A stretch of DNA of 64,000 nucleotides, from positions 1-64,000 of the forward strand of contig JASHOE010000344.1 in the NCBI GenBank assembly GCA_030041275.1, in the 5' to 3' direction. The notes under the pieces were generated by a model. The model did no database searches. It was not told the DNA's origin and saw only the letters and a program-made list of their open reading frames with translations. Position numbers and translations under genes: made by a program. This DNA is from Streptosporangiaceae bacterium (GTDB taxonomy: Bacteria > Actinomycetota > Actinomycetes > Streptosporangiales > Streptosporangiaceae). Positions 16,551 through 25,149 of this stretch are shown piece after piece. Position 1 is the stretch's first letter, and every line of letters starts with the position of its first letter.

Positions 16551-17563
16551 AAGGTGGGTCCGGGCTGGCCGCAACTCAGCCGCGGGTTGCCGGGTCCCGC
16601 GACGTAGCGATCGAGGTAGCGGGCGTAACGAAACGCTTCGGCGCAACGTCCGCGCTGGGAGGGGTCAGCTTCCAGGCGGCCGCCGGCGCGGTTACTGCCT
16701 TGCTCGGACCGAACGGCGCGGGCAAGACGACGATGATCCGGATCCTGTCCACCCTGTTGCGGCCGGATGCGGGCACCGCCCGGGTCGGCGGGTACGACAC
16801 GGCGCGTGAGCCGGAGCAGGTCCAGGCGATCATCGGACTGACCGGCCAGTCTTTGTCGGTGGACGGCAAGCTGTCCGGCCCGGAGAACCTGGCTATGTTC
16901 GGTCGCCTGCACCGGCTGCCATGGCCGCTCGTGCGTGAGCGCTCAGCGCGCCTGGTGGCCGCCTTCGGGCTCACCGGCGCCGGGTCCAAGCCGGTCAAGT
17001 CCTACTCGGGAGGCATGCGCCGCAAGCTCGACCTGGCGGCCAGCCTGATGGCCGAGCCGCCGGTGCTGTTCTTGGACGAACCCACCACCGGCCTCGATCC
17101 CGCCAGCCGTGATGCCCTGTGGGACATCATCCGTGACCTGGTGCGGACCGGAACGACGGTGCTTCTCACGACTCAGTACCTGGACGAGGCAGACGCCCTG
17201 GCCGATGCGATCGTCTTCATCGACGGCGGACACCTTGTCGCCACCGGGACTCCGGCGGATCTCAAGGCCGAGACCGGCCGGGCTCAGGTCGACCTCATCG
17301 CGTCATCCGACGCTGACCTCGCCCGGCTCATCCCGGCGCTCGCCGCGTTCAGGACGACGACCGATGCGCCGCGGCGGACAGTGCGTGTAGCCATCGATCA
17401 CGACGGCAGCAGCGGGCTGCGTGAGCTTGCCGACGTCGTGGCGGCTGCGGTACAGGCGGGAGCCTGCGTCGAGCGGTTCGCGCTGCATGAGCCCAGCCTC
17501 GATGACGTGTATCGCCGGCTCACGGGCCGGGCCGATGTCGCGTGTGCCGAGGCGCCAGCATGA
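16538..17563 (+). CDS. DrrA-type ABC transporter ATP-binding protein
   Basis: 341 residues. Walker A GPNGAGKTT (58-66), signature SYSGGMRRKLDLAASLM, Walker B LFLDEPTTGLDPASR and the H-loop region TTQYLDEADALAD are all intact. The C-terminal domain ends HEPSLDDVYRRLTGR, characteristic of DrrA/NodI-like daunorubicin-resistance ATPases. The leaderless ATG 16538 is preferred over an in-frame start at 16451, which lies inside the TetR gene. Coupled by ATGA to its permease. Likely exports a hydrophobic drug or lipid under TetR control. Confidence 0.88.
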   Translation: MPYEQGGSGLAATQPRVAGSRDVAIEVAGVTKRFGATSALGGVSFQAAAGAVTALLGPNGAGKTTMIRILSTLLRPDAGTARVGGYDTAREPEQVQAIIGLTGQSLSVDGKLSGPENLAMFGRLHRLPWPLVRERSARLVAAFGLTGAGSKPVKSYSGGMRRKLDLAASLMAEPPVLFLDEPTTGLDPASRDALWDIIRDLVRTGTTVLLTTQYLDEADALADAIVFIDGGHLVATGTPADLKAETGRAQVDLIASSDADLARLIPALAAFRTTTDAPRRTVRVAIDHDGSSGLRELADVVAAAVQAGACVERFALHEPSLDDVYRRLTGRADVACAEAPA

Positions 17564-18351
17564 TCGCCAGCAGCGCCCAGCGCCGGGGCACCTGGACCAT
17601 GAGTGACTACTGGGAGATGGCCAAGCGCAGCCTCCGACACATCCGTCATGACCCCGAGCAACTCGGGAACGTGACGATCACGCCAGTCATGCTCGTCGTG
17701 CTCATGAGGTTCCTGTTCGGCGGCGCCATCAACACCGGCACTCACAGCAGCTATATCAACTTCGCGATGCCTGGCATTTTCGTCGCGGCGGCCGCGTTCG
17801 CCGCGGTCACGACTGCGATCAGCGTGGCGGCGGACATGCACGAAGGCGTCATGGACCGGTTCCGAACGCTGCCCATCGCCAAATCCTCGGTCGTCACCGG
17901 CCACGTCATCGCCGACCTGGCTCGCAGCCTGATCGGCGTGACCGTCACTGTCGGCGTGGGCTACGCGGCTGGGTTCCGACCCTCGGCGGGGCTTGGCAAC
18001 TGGGCCGCTGCGGTTGGCGTGATCCTCCTGGTCACGTTCGCACTGTCCTGGCTGGCGGCGTTGATTGGCCTGCTGGGCCGCAGCGTCGAGGTGGCGCAAC
18101 AACTCGCTGCGATTGTCGTCATCCCGGTCTTCCTCAGCAGCGCGCTGGTCCCGGCCGCGACGATGCCTTCCTGGCTGCGCGTCGTCACCGCGAACCAGCC
18201 GGTTAGCCAGGCCATCGACTCGCTTCGTTCCCTGCTTTCTGGCCAGCCGCCCGGAAGCCACCTGTGGCTCGCGATTGTCGAATTTGCCGGTGTCATCGCT
18301 GTCGCCGCTACCGTCGCGTCTGCGTTGTTCAGGCGAGCCGCAACCGCCTGA
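17560..18351 (+). CDS. DrrB-type ABC-2 permease
   Basis: 263 residues with six membrane segments, including LMRFLFGGAINTG near the N-terminus, the central MHEGVMDRFRTLPIAKSSVV coupling segment (ABC-2 signature), and FLSSALVPAATMPSWLRVV, a hallmark of DrrB-like permeases, followed by NQPVSQAIDSLRSLL. The ATG 17560 overlaps the ATPase stop. Forms the transporter with the preceding gene. No further gene in the operon. Confidence 0.87.
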   Translation: MIASSAQRRGTWTMSDYWEMAKRSLRHIRHDPEQLGNVTITPVMLVVLMRFLFGGAINTGTHSSYINFAMPGIFVAAAAFAAVTTAISVAADMHEGVMDRFRTLPIAKSSVVTGHVIADLARSLIGVTVTVGVGYAAGFRPSAGLGNWAAAVGVILLVTFALSWLAALIGLLGRSVEVAQQLAAIVVIPVFLSSALVPAATMPSWLRVVTANQPVSQAIDSLRSLLSGQPPGSHLWLAIVEFAGVIAVAATVASALFRRAATA

Positions 18352-18436
18352 GCTGCATGTCGGCTAGTCAGGCCAGTCCGCGCGCCGTGCCGCGATAGCG
18401 GGACGCATGATGGGCGCGGACCGCACCTGGTGCACG

Positions 18437-18682
18437 CTAGTAGCCGAGTCCGCCTTTCACGATGGCCAAGATGATGCCGCTCGTGAAGATGACAAGGAAC
18501 GGTGCCGCAATGATGCCCAGCACCACGAGGATGATCTGACGCGGCGACGGCAGCGTGTTCCGCAGCGTTGACAGCACGGTTCGTGCCCGGCTGGCCGGTG
18601 CTGCGGATACGAGCTGGAAAACCCCTGGAAGGCCGGCAGCTGGCAACCAATCCTGCCGGTCTTCGAGACGGTCACTCACCAC
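18437..18682 (-). CDS. Small single-pass membrane protein
   Basis: 81 residues. One strong C-terminal membrane segment (IILVVLGIIAAPFLVIFTSG, about 50-70) after a charged N-terminal region, ending IILAIVKGGLGY. Codon use is plausible and the hydrophobic segment is unlikely by chance, but there is no family assignment and the GTG start lacks a clear ribosome site. It could be a regulatory subunit of a neighbouring membrane system; nothing shows that directly. Confidence 0.45.
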   Translation of the reverse strand: MVSDRLEDRQDWLPAAGLPGVFQLVSAAPASRARTVLSTLRNTLPSPRQIILVVLGIIAAPFLVIFTSGIILAIVKGGLGY

Positions 18683-18755
18683 GGATTCGACGCTACGCCG
18701 CAGCGGTTGCCCTGTGCCAGCGCCGCGTGGGTTTACGGCGGACGGGCGAGCTGCC

Positions 18756-19250
18756 TTAGCGGTAGTTGATGAACTGCAGAGCGAGGTCGAAGTCTTTGCC
18801 CTTGAGCAGGGAGATCACCTCTTGCAGCTCGTCCTTCTTCTTGGACGAGACCCGCAGCTCCTCACCCTGCACCTGGGCGCGGACGCCCTTGGGTCCCTCG
18901 TCCCTGATGATCTTCGAGATCTTCTTCGCGTTGTCTTGCGATATGCCCTCTTTGAGACCGACGTTGAGCCGGTACTCCTTGCCCGAGAGCCGAGGCTCGC
19001 CGGGGTCGAGGGCTTTGAGTGACACCGACCGCTTGACCAGCTTCTCCTTGAAGACGTCAAGCACGGCATTGGCTCGTGCCTCGCTATTCGCGCGGATCTC
19101 GATCGCCGTCTTGCCCGACCACGCTATGGAGGCGCCCACACCGCGGAAATCAAACCGGGTGCCGATCTCCTTGGCGGTCTGGTTGACGGCGTTGTCGACT
19201 TCCTGGTGATCGACTTTCGAAACGACGTCGAAAGATGATTCGGCTGGCAT
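18756..19250 (-). CDS. YajQ-family nucleotide/c-di-GMP-binding protein
   Basis: 164 residues, matching the family closely over its whole length: [20 protein letters not shown] at the start, [49 protein letters not shown] and the end [17 protein letters not shown]. The two intertwined ferredoxin-like domains bind nucleotides and, in Xanthomonas and Pseudomonas relatives, cyclic di-GMP; here only the fold is certain. ATG 19250 is chosen since MPAESSFD is the conserved N-terminus; an ATG at 19262 would add four residues. Confidence 0.92.
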   Translation of the reverse strand: MPAESSFDVVSKVDHQEVDNAVNQTAKEIGTRFDFRGVGASIAWSGKTAIEIRANSEARANAVLDVFKEKLVKRSVSLKALDPGEPRLSGKEYRLNVGLKEGISQDNAKKISKIIRDEGPKGVRAQVQGEELRVSSKKKDELQEVISLLKGKDFDLALQFINYR

Positions 19251-19328
19251 GGCCCACATCATAGGTGCTCACGAGCGCACGCCGTGGCTGGCGGGGCGCC
19301 AGCAGGAGTCAGCGCTAGGCTCACAGAG

Positions 19329-20510
19329 GTGAGTCCGCCAGGTGTAGCCGGCACCGACGACCGCGCCGCCATCATCGTCAGGTGCGTGCACGGGCTTGAG
19401 TGGGTCTGCGCGTGGGAGATCGCCACCCTGGGCCAGGCAGCGGGCGAAATCAGGCTCAGCCGCCGGCAGCTCGATTTCGAGACCGGATCGGTCGAGTCCT
19501 CCCTGCTCGGGCTCCGCACTGCCGATGATGTGTTCGTCCGGGTCGCCGCGATTGACGGCGTCGGCAGGACCAAAGGCGATCTCTCGCTGGTCGGCAAGGC
19601 CGCGGCGGCGCTGAACTGGGGGGCCGCCCTCGAATGCATCCGCGCGGTCCGAGAGCTGCCCGAGCCCGGCCGGTTCGACGTGGTCGCCAGCATCGAGGGC
19701 CGTCGCAGCTACAACAGGTTCGCCGTAGAGCGATCGATAGGCGAGGCCATCGCGCCGAAGCTCGGCGCCACCTTCGCGGAGCGCGATGGGGGCGCGCCGG
19801 CCGGCGGCGGCTCAGATTTCACGGTGCGCGTGTTGGTCCGCGATGACCAGGCGACCGTCGCCGTGCGGCTGGCCGCCACGCCGCTGCACCGCCGCGCCTA
19901 CAAGGTGAGTACCGGCCCCGGCACGCTGCATCCACCGGCTGCAGCCGCGCTCGCCGCGATCGGTGCCCCGGCCGCAGGAACCCTGGTCGATCCGTTCTGC
20001 GGTGACGGGACCATCGCGATCGAGGCGGCGCGCGCTCGCCCGGACCTGCGGGTCGTTGCCAGCGACGTGGATCCACAGCGCGCCCGGAATGCCAGGCAGA
20101 ACGCTGAGCGGGCGGGTGTCGAGATCGAGGTGCGTGTCGCCGACGCCGCCGCTATCTCCGCCACAGTGAGCCGTGCGGAGGCGATCGTGACCAATCCACC
20201 GTGGAATCAAGCGGTGAACCCGAGCGGGCAACTGCGAACAGGGCACGAGTTCGTGGACTCTTCGGCGGGGGAGCTCGGACCACAGGGTGCGCTGTGCAGC
20301 CTCACCGACGCCGACCTCGGTCTGCCCCGGCTCCTTGCCGGGCGCGGCTGGCGGCTCGGCCTCCAGCAGCGGATCAGGCTGGCGGGCCGGGTTGCAGACG
20401 TCTCGCTCGCGGCGCCGCCGGGACGGCCAGCACCTGCGCTGCCTGCTGGTCTGGCGAGCTGGCGCGACCGCGCCATGGCCGCCGGAGTCGTCACCGAATC
20501 GGGCTTCTGA
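19329..20510 (+). CDS. THUMP-domain RlmL/Trm14-type RNA methyltransferase
   Basis: About 393 residues. The N-terminal half is a ferredoxin-like plus THUMP RNA-binding region (RCVHGLEWVCAWEIATLG, RFDVVASIEGRRSYNRFAVE, DFTVRVLVRDDQATVAVRL, HRRAYKVSTGPGTLHP). The C-terminal half is a Rossmann methyltransferase with DPFCGDGTIAIEAA and the catalytic NPPW motif of N2-guanine methyltransferases. Target is probably 23S rRNA or tRNA guanine. GTG 19329 follows a TAGGCT box by 7 bases and may be leaderless; a GTG at 19284 is the alternative. Divergent from YajQ. Confidence 0.8.
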   Translation: MSPPGVAGTDDRAAIIVRCVHGLEWVCAWEIATLGQAAGEIRLSRRQLDFETGSVESSLLGLRTADDVFVRVAAIDGVGRTKGDLSLVGKAAAALNWGAALECIRAVRELPEPGRFDVVASIEGRRSYNRFAVERSIGEAIAPKLGATFAERDGGAPAGGGSDFTVRVLVRDDQATVAVRLAATPLHRRAYKVSTGPGTLHPPAAAALAAIGAPAAGTLVDPFCGDGTIAIEAARARPDLRVVASDVDPQRARNARQNAERAGVEIEVRVADAAAISATVSRAEAIVTNPPWNQAVNPSGQLRTGHEFVDSSAGELGPQGALCSLTDADLGLPRLLAGRGWRLGLQQRIRLAGRVADVSLAAPPGRPAPALPAGLASWRDRAMAAGVVTESGF

Positions 20511-20548
20511 TCGGCTAACCCGCGAGCGGCTCTGCGGCACTATTAAGC

Positions 20549-20806
20549 GTGGGAGCTGCCAGGCTCAGTAAGCCCGATGCCGATCTCGTGCGGGAAGCGC
20601 TGTGGGGCGCGCGGGAGTCCATGGGCGAACTGGTGCGCCGGCACTGGGACACCGCGGTATTTCTGGCGGCGCGCGTCCTCGGGTCAGCCGACCTGGCGCT
20701 GGACGCGGCCCAGGAAGCGGCAATCGCCGCGATGACGGACCTGGCCCAGCTGCGCTCGCCGGAGCGGTTCGGCAGCGTAGTTCAGGCGAGAGCCCTCAGC
20801 ACGTGA
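20549..20806 (+). CDS. Sigma-70 region 2-like mini-protein, truncated
   Basis: 85 residues. LVREALWGARESMGELVRRH, LGSADLALDAAQEAAIAAMT and QLRSPERFGS are an ECF sigma region 2.1-2.2 core, but region 4 and the rest of region 2 are missing: after RFGS, relatives continue with W-x-x-x-I-A-x-N. The stop TGA at 20804-20806 overlaps the start of a bifunctional-nuclease gene as TGATG. Fusions of such a sigma-like part with a BFN domain are known in actinobacteria to my recollection, so this may be a split or frameshifted form of one gene. The GTG start has no strong ribosome site. Confidence 0.55.
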   Translation: MGAARLSKPDADLVREALWGARESMGELVRRHWDTAVFLAARVLGSADLALDAAQEAAIAAMTDLAQLRSPERFGSVVQARALST

Positions 20807-21243
20807 TGGTTCTGCGGGAGCGCAGTGGCGACCGCGGCATGCCCATCTGGATAGGACCGGCGGAAGCGGGCTCGCTCGCGCTCGCCCTGGAGTCTGTCGA
20901 GGCGCCCCGGCCGTTTGCGGCCAGGCTTGCCGCCAGCCTGGTGGCGGCCGCGGGGGCTCGCATCGAGGAAGTCCGGGTGACCCAGCTGATCGACTCCGTG
21001 TTCTACGCGGCGGTCGTGGTGCGCGGTGCTGCCGGGCCGGAGGAAGTCGACGCCCGGCCGAGCGACGCTATCAACCTGGCGCTCGCAGCCGGAGTGCCGA
21101 TCCGGGTCGATGATCAGCTCTTCGCCGCGCTGGAGCCGGACTACACCACGCGGGCCGTCGCAGCGTTCCCGGTCGCGACTGCGGAGCTTGCCGCGGCGAC
21201 CCGGCAGGTGCTGCAGCACCAGTCAGGCCGTAGCCCGCAATAG
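20806..21243 (+). CDS. Bifunctional nuclease (BFN/DUF151) family protein
   Basis: 145 residues. MVLRERSGDRGMPIWIGPAE followed by ALESVEAPRPF and DARPSDAINLALAAGVPIRV is the BFN domain, named for plant enzymes with DNase and RNase activity. In Thermotoga and actinobacteria its role is undefined. The start can be GTG 20803 or ATG 20806, both overlapping the stop of the sigma-like ORF. Translation therefore depends on the upstream frame unless it is a frameshifted single gene. A hairpin terminator follows 18 bp after the stop. Confidence 0.75.
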   Translation: MVLRERSGDRGMPIWIGPAEAGSLALALESVEAPRPFAARLAASLVAAAGARIEEVRVTQLIDSVFYAAVVVRGAAGPEEVDARPSDAINLALAAGVPIRVDDQLFAALEPDYTTRAVAAFPVATAELAAATRQVLQHQSGRSPQ

Positions 21244-21260
21244 GGCCGTGTCCGGGGCTT

Positions 21261-21297
21261 GCCGTTAACTTTGGGGGACTTCCCCGATGCTAACGGC
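21261..21297 (+). terminator. Hairpin terminator after the BFN gene
   Basis: Outer arms GCCGTTA (21261-21267) and TAACGGC (21291-21297) enclose an inner stem of GGGGGA and TCCCC. No U-run follows, as is common for actinobacterial terminators. Confidence 0.5.
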
Positions 21298-21463
21298 TGC
21301 CAGAGCGGCGCATTCTGCTGCCGTGATATCGGGTCCGGTCTGCAGATTGCTGCGGCGCGAGCCGTGAGGTCCAGGAACGGACACCGAGCACGCGACTGGC
21401 AGCAGCGGACCTGCCGGCTACCTCCTTGCAGCCGGCAGGCATCGCCGGAGGGGAGAGCGGGCA

Positions 21464-22546
21464 ATGAACGGACGAATGAGATTACTGGCCACTGGGGGCC
21501 TAGCGGTCGCGCTGTTAGCAGGCGGCGGTACGGCGCTCGGCGCGCAGGTTGGACCGACAGGGGCAGTCGGGCTATCGGCGCTGAACTGCTCCGACCACAC
21601 GCTGGCGGTGGCTATCACCGATCTCGGCCCCGCCGACCAGACGATGTGGGGGCAGCTGTGCTACCGGGGCAGCCAGGAGCCGGCCACGGTGCAACTGCTC
21701 GTTCACGGCGCTAGCTACAACCACCTGTACTGGAACTTCCCGTATGGCAATGGCTACTACTCCTATGTCGACGCCGCGACAGCAGCCGGGTACGCGACAT
21801 TCGACATTGACCGCATCGGGGACGGCAACAGCTCCCACCCGCCGAGCGCCGACGTCGACCTCACTTCGGGCGCGATCGCACTGCACGACGCGGTCACCGC
21901 ACTGCGCACGGGTGCCGTCGACGGGCATGCATTCCAGCACGTGATCATGGTCGGGCACTCGCTCGGATCGGTGGAGGCATGGATCGAGGCCGGAACGTAC
22001 CACGACGTGAACGCGGTCATCATCACCGGTGCTCTGCACGCGATCAATCCCAACCTGCCCGAGCTCGCGGCGAGCGATGTGTACCCAGCAGTCGACGACC
22101 CCAAGTTCGCCAGCTCCGGCCTCGACGATGGCTACATAACAACCGTGCCCGGAACTCGCGAGGCGCTGTTCTATGATCCGGCTACCGCCGACCCGGCCGT
22201 GGTCGCCCTCGACGAGGCAACGAAAGACACCAGCACCGTCGGTGAGCTCGACGGCTTGCTCGTGCTCGAGAGTGAGCCCGTCAGCGAGCAGCCGTCCACA
22301 GAGATCAGCGTGCCCGTGTTTGTCATTGTCGGCGCCGATGACAACATCTTCTGCACCGGAGTGACCGCCTATAACTGCGCTAGCGCCGCTTCGGTGCAGA
22401 GCTTTGAATCGCAGTACTACTCGCCCGCCGCGCACCTGAAGGTGGCGGTAGTCCCCGACACCGGGCATGACCTGGCGCTGTCGACCACCGCCCCGATCAC
22501 CGACGCCTTGATGATCGGCTGGTCTCTGTCCGTCGTCGCGTCCTGA
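21464..22546 (+). CDS. Secreted alpha/beta hydrolase
   Basis: 360 residues. A signal peptide is visible (basic MNGRMR, hydrophobic LLATGGLAVALLAGGGTALG, cleavage near AQV). The hydrolase core has an oxyanion region LLVHGASYNHLYW, the nucleophile elbow MVGHSLGS (Ser near residue 167), an acidic strand FVIVGADDNIFC and the catalytic histidine in VPDTGHDLAL. Cysteines at CTGVTAYNCAS suggest a disulphide. AGGGGAGAG precedes ATG 21464. Lipase/esterase-like; the substrate is unknown. Related proteins are common in soil actinomycetes. Confidence 0.8.
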   Translation: MNGRMRLLATGGLAVALLAGGGTALGAQVGPTGAVGLSALNCSDHTLAVAITDLGPADQTMWGQLCYRGSQEPATVQLLVHGASYNHLYWNFPYGNGYYSYVDAATAAGYATFDIDRIGDGNSSHPPSADVDLTSGAIALHDAVTALRTGAVDGHAFQHVIMVGHSLGSVEAWIEAGTYHDVNAVIITGALHAINPNLPELAASDVYPAVDDPKFASSGLDDGYITTVPGTREALFYDPATADPAVVALDEATKDTSTVGELDGLLVLESEPVSEQPSTEISVPVFVIVGADDNIFCTGVTAYNCASAASVQSFESQYYSPAAHLKVAVVPDTGHDLALSTTAPITDALMIGWSLSVVAS

Positions 22547-22693
22547 AGCGCCTCGTGGGCGGGATTGGATGACGAGCAGGGCTCAGCACGAAGGGCAGCC
22601 TGACGCATATTGACAAGCCACCGGCCCCGGGCGCTCCATGGCGGTAACACGGTCGCAGGCGGCCTGGGCCGGCGGTTCTCAGAGGGGGCCATC

Positions 22694-24259
22694 GTGGCTG
22701 AGCCAACCGCTGACCCGGCGCAACTGGATGTTGGTCCGATCCGGGCAGACCTCGGCCTGATCCTGGCGCGGTCTGCCGAGCGATTTGGCGCTAAGCCTGC
22801 CCTGATCGTCGGCGGCAGGACGCTGACTTACCAGGCGCTGAATGGGCTCTGCGACCGGGTGGCGGCGGGTCTGCACGCGGTCGGTGTGCGGCCAGGAGAC
22901 CGCGTTTCGCTCTATTCACCGAACCGGTGGGAGTGGGTCGTTGCCTACCATGCCGCGTTGCGGGCTGGCGCCGTGGTCAATCCGATCAACGTCATGCTCA
23001 CTCCTGAAGAGGTGGCCTTCGTCCTGAACGACTGTGGCGCCGCGACAATCTTCACGGCCGGCGAAAAGGCAGAGGTGATACTCAGCCTCACGCGGTCCGT
23101 TCCCACCCTGCGCCGAGTAGTCAGCTTCGATGACGCCGGTGGCGGCGCCACGGCCTTCGGGGATCTCCTCAGTTCTTCCGGGGAAGCGCCGGAAATACCC
23201 AGGCCGTCGCCGACGGACCTGTCGACAATCGGCTATACCTCCGGCACCACGGGACACCCGAAGGGAGCGATGCAGTCACACCGCGCGGTGTTCCTCAACA
23301 CGGCTGCGATGTTCGCGATGCAGACCCGGACCGACCGCGACGTGATGCTCAACGCCCTGCCGTTGCCGCACGTCTACGGCAACGTCGTGATGAACGGCAC
23401 CCTCATGGCTGGCGCGACGCTGGTGCTGATGGAGCGTTTCGACGCTGCGGCGGCGCTGGCCGAGATCCAGCGCTACCGCGTGACCGTGTTTGACGGCGTG
23501 CCGACCATGTACGCGATGATGCTCGCCGACCCGTCCCTGCCGGCGGCGGACCTGTCTTCGCTGCGGATCTGTGCGGTGGGCGGTCAGACCATGCCGAGGT
23601 CCAAGATGGCGGAGTGGGAGCGCATCTCCCAGGCGCCGCTGCTGGAAATCTGGGGGATGACCGAACTGGGCGGGGTGGGCACGAGCAACTGCAGCTACCT
23701 GCCGAACGTTCACGGCTCCATCGGATTTGCGCTCCCCGGCCTGGAAGCCAGGGTTGGCTCGCTCGACGACCCGAGCGTCACCATGCCCGACGGTGAACCC
23801 GGCGAACTGATGGTCCGGGGGCCGCACGTGATGCTCGGCTACTACGGCAACGAGCAGGCCACGCGGAACGCCATCGAGTCGGACGGCTGGATGCACACCG
23901 GCGACATCGCGACCCGTGATGACGAAGGCCACTATTTCATCGTCGATCGACGGAACGACCTGATCATCACCGGCGGATTCAACGTCTACCCGGCCGAGAT
24001 CGAGCGCGTCGTCGCCGCCCATCCGGCGGTAGCCATGGTCGCCGTCGGCTCGGTGCCCGATGAGACGCGCGGCGAACTGGCCCGTGCCTACGTGGTGCTC
24101 CGGCCTGGAGCGGCGGCCACCGAGAACCAGATCATCGATCACTGCCGGCCTCATCTCGCCGCCTACAAGCTGCCGCGCTCGGTCCGGTTCGTGCCCGACC
24201 TGCCCAAAACGTCCACTGGCAAGGTGATGCGCCGGGAGCTCAAAAGCCTCGATATCTGA
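22694..24259 (+). CDS. AMP-forming acyl-CoA ligase (FadD-like)
   Basis: 521 residues. Adenylation motifs in order: the P-loop-like IGYTSGTTGHPKGAMQSH (A3), WGMTELGGVGTSN (A5), GWMHTGDIATRDDEGHYFI (A7), VDRRNDLIITGGFNVYPAEI (A8) and the C-terminal catalytic lysine in LPKTSTGKVMRREL (A10). All are intact. It should activate a carboxylic acid, probably a medium- or long-chain fatty acid, to its CoA ester. GTG 22694 is chosen because AGAGGGGG lies 8 bases before it. The next gene, an NmrA-like reductase, starts 111 bp downstream and need not be co-transcribed. Confidence 0.87.
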   Translation: MAEPTADPAQLDVGPIRADLGLILARSAERFGAKPALIVGGRTLTYQALNGLCDRVAAGLHAVGVRPGDRVSLYSPNRWEWVVAYHAALRAGAVVNPINVMLTPEEVAFVLNDCGAATIFTAGEKAEVILSLTRSVPTLRRVVSFDDAGGGATAFGDLLSSSGEAPEIPRPSPTDLSTIGYTSGTTGHPKGAMQSHRAVFLNTAAMFAMQTRTDRDVMLNALPLPHVYGNVVMNGTLMAGATLVLMERFDAAAALAEIQRYRVTVFDGVPTMYAMMLADPSLPAADLSSLRICAVGGQTMPRSKMAEWERISQAPLLEIWGMTELGGVGTSNCSYLPNVHGSIGFALPGLEARVGSLDDPSVTMPDGEPGELMVRGPHVMLGYYGNEQATRNAIESDGWMHTGDIATRDDEGHYFIVDRRNDLIITGGFNVYPAEIERVVAAHPAVAMVAVGSVPDETRGELARAYVVLRPGAAATENQIIDHCRPHLAAYKLPRSVRFVPDLPKTSTGKVMRRELKSLDI

Positions 24260-24370
24260 GGTCCGCGAGCGGGTGGCTCCCGAGCAGGCTGGAGTCGGCC
24301 GCCTTCGCGTGCGCGCTAGTGTCGAACGAGGGACTCACGGCAGGCGACCGTCGCGAATGGGGGTGAGGGG

Positions 24371-25111
24371 ATGAAGCTGGTAGTCATCGGCGGTACCGGG
24401 CTGATTGGGTCGCAGGTGGTCAAGAAGCTCGTCGCGGCTGGGCACGAGGCTGTGCCTGCGGCGCCGGACACGGGTGTCGATCTGATCACGGGGAAGGGCC
24501 TGGACGACGCGCTTGACGGCGCCGACGTCGTGATCAACGTCGCGAACTCGCCGACATTCGATGAGGCGTCCCTGGAGTTCTTCCGCACCTCGATGGGCAA
24601 TTTGCTAGCCGCGGGAGAGCTCGCCGGCGTCCCGCACCAGGTGATCCTCTCCATCGTTCACGTGGATCAGGTGCCAGAGCTGGTGTACTACCAGGCCAAG
24701 GCCCTGCAGGAGGATCTACTCCGGCATGGCCCGACGCCGTACTCGATCGTCCGCGCTACCCAGTTCTTCGAGTTCATCGAGCCCACCATGGCCTCAACGT
24801 CGGACGCCAGCGCGGTGCGGCTGCCTGGCACGCCTATTCAGCCGATCGCTAGTACGGACGTTGTCGACGCCCTTGTCGAGGTGGCTACCGGTCAGCCACT
24901 GAACGGCATCCGGAACGTCGCGGGCCCGGACGTCTTCCGCCTCGACGACCTGGGCAGGGCGACGCTAGCGGCGCAGCACGATGACCGAAGGGTGATTACC
25001 GATGACCGGGCCGGCTTGTTCGCGGCTGTCACCAGCGATGTCCTGACCGCGGGACCCGACGCCCGGCTGGCGCCAACGCACTACCAAGAGTGGCTCCAGC
25101 ACGTCGCCTAA
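24371..25111 (+). CDS. NmrA/NAD(P)-binding SDR-like protein
   Basis: 246 residues. The nucleotide motif is at the N-terminus: LVVIGGTGLIGSQVVKKLVA (Gly-x-x-Gly-x-x-Gly variant). It lacks the classical YxxxK-centred active site of SDRs apart from YYQAKALQEDLLR, and resembles the atypical NAD(P)H-binding regulators/reductases (YesF/NmrA group), with VDVVDALVEVATGQPLNG (in this sequence TDVVDALVEVA) as the C-terminal domain. AGGGGATG provides the ribosome site, which overlaps the start. Function beyond redox or redox sensing is unknown. Confidence 0.75.
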   Translation: MKLVVIGGTGLIGSQVVKKLVAAGHEAVPAAPDTGVDLITGKGLDDALDGADVVINVANSPTFDEASLEFFRTSMGNLLAAGELAGVPHQVILSIVHVDQVPELVYYQAKALQEDLLRHGPTPYSIVRATQFFEFIEPTMASTSDASAVRLPGTPIQPIASTDVVDALVEVATGQPLNGIRNVAGPDVFRLDDLGRATLAAQHDDRRVITDDRAGLFAAVTSDVLTAGPDARLAPTHYQEWLQHVA

Positions 25112-25149
25112 GCACGGCACACTCGCGTTGCTCGGGCCGTCGAAGTCGG

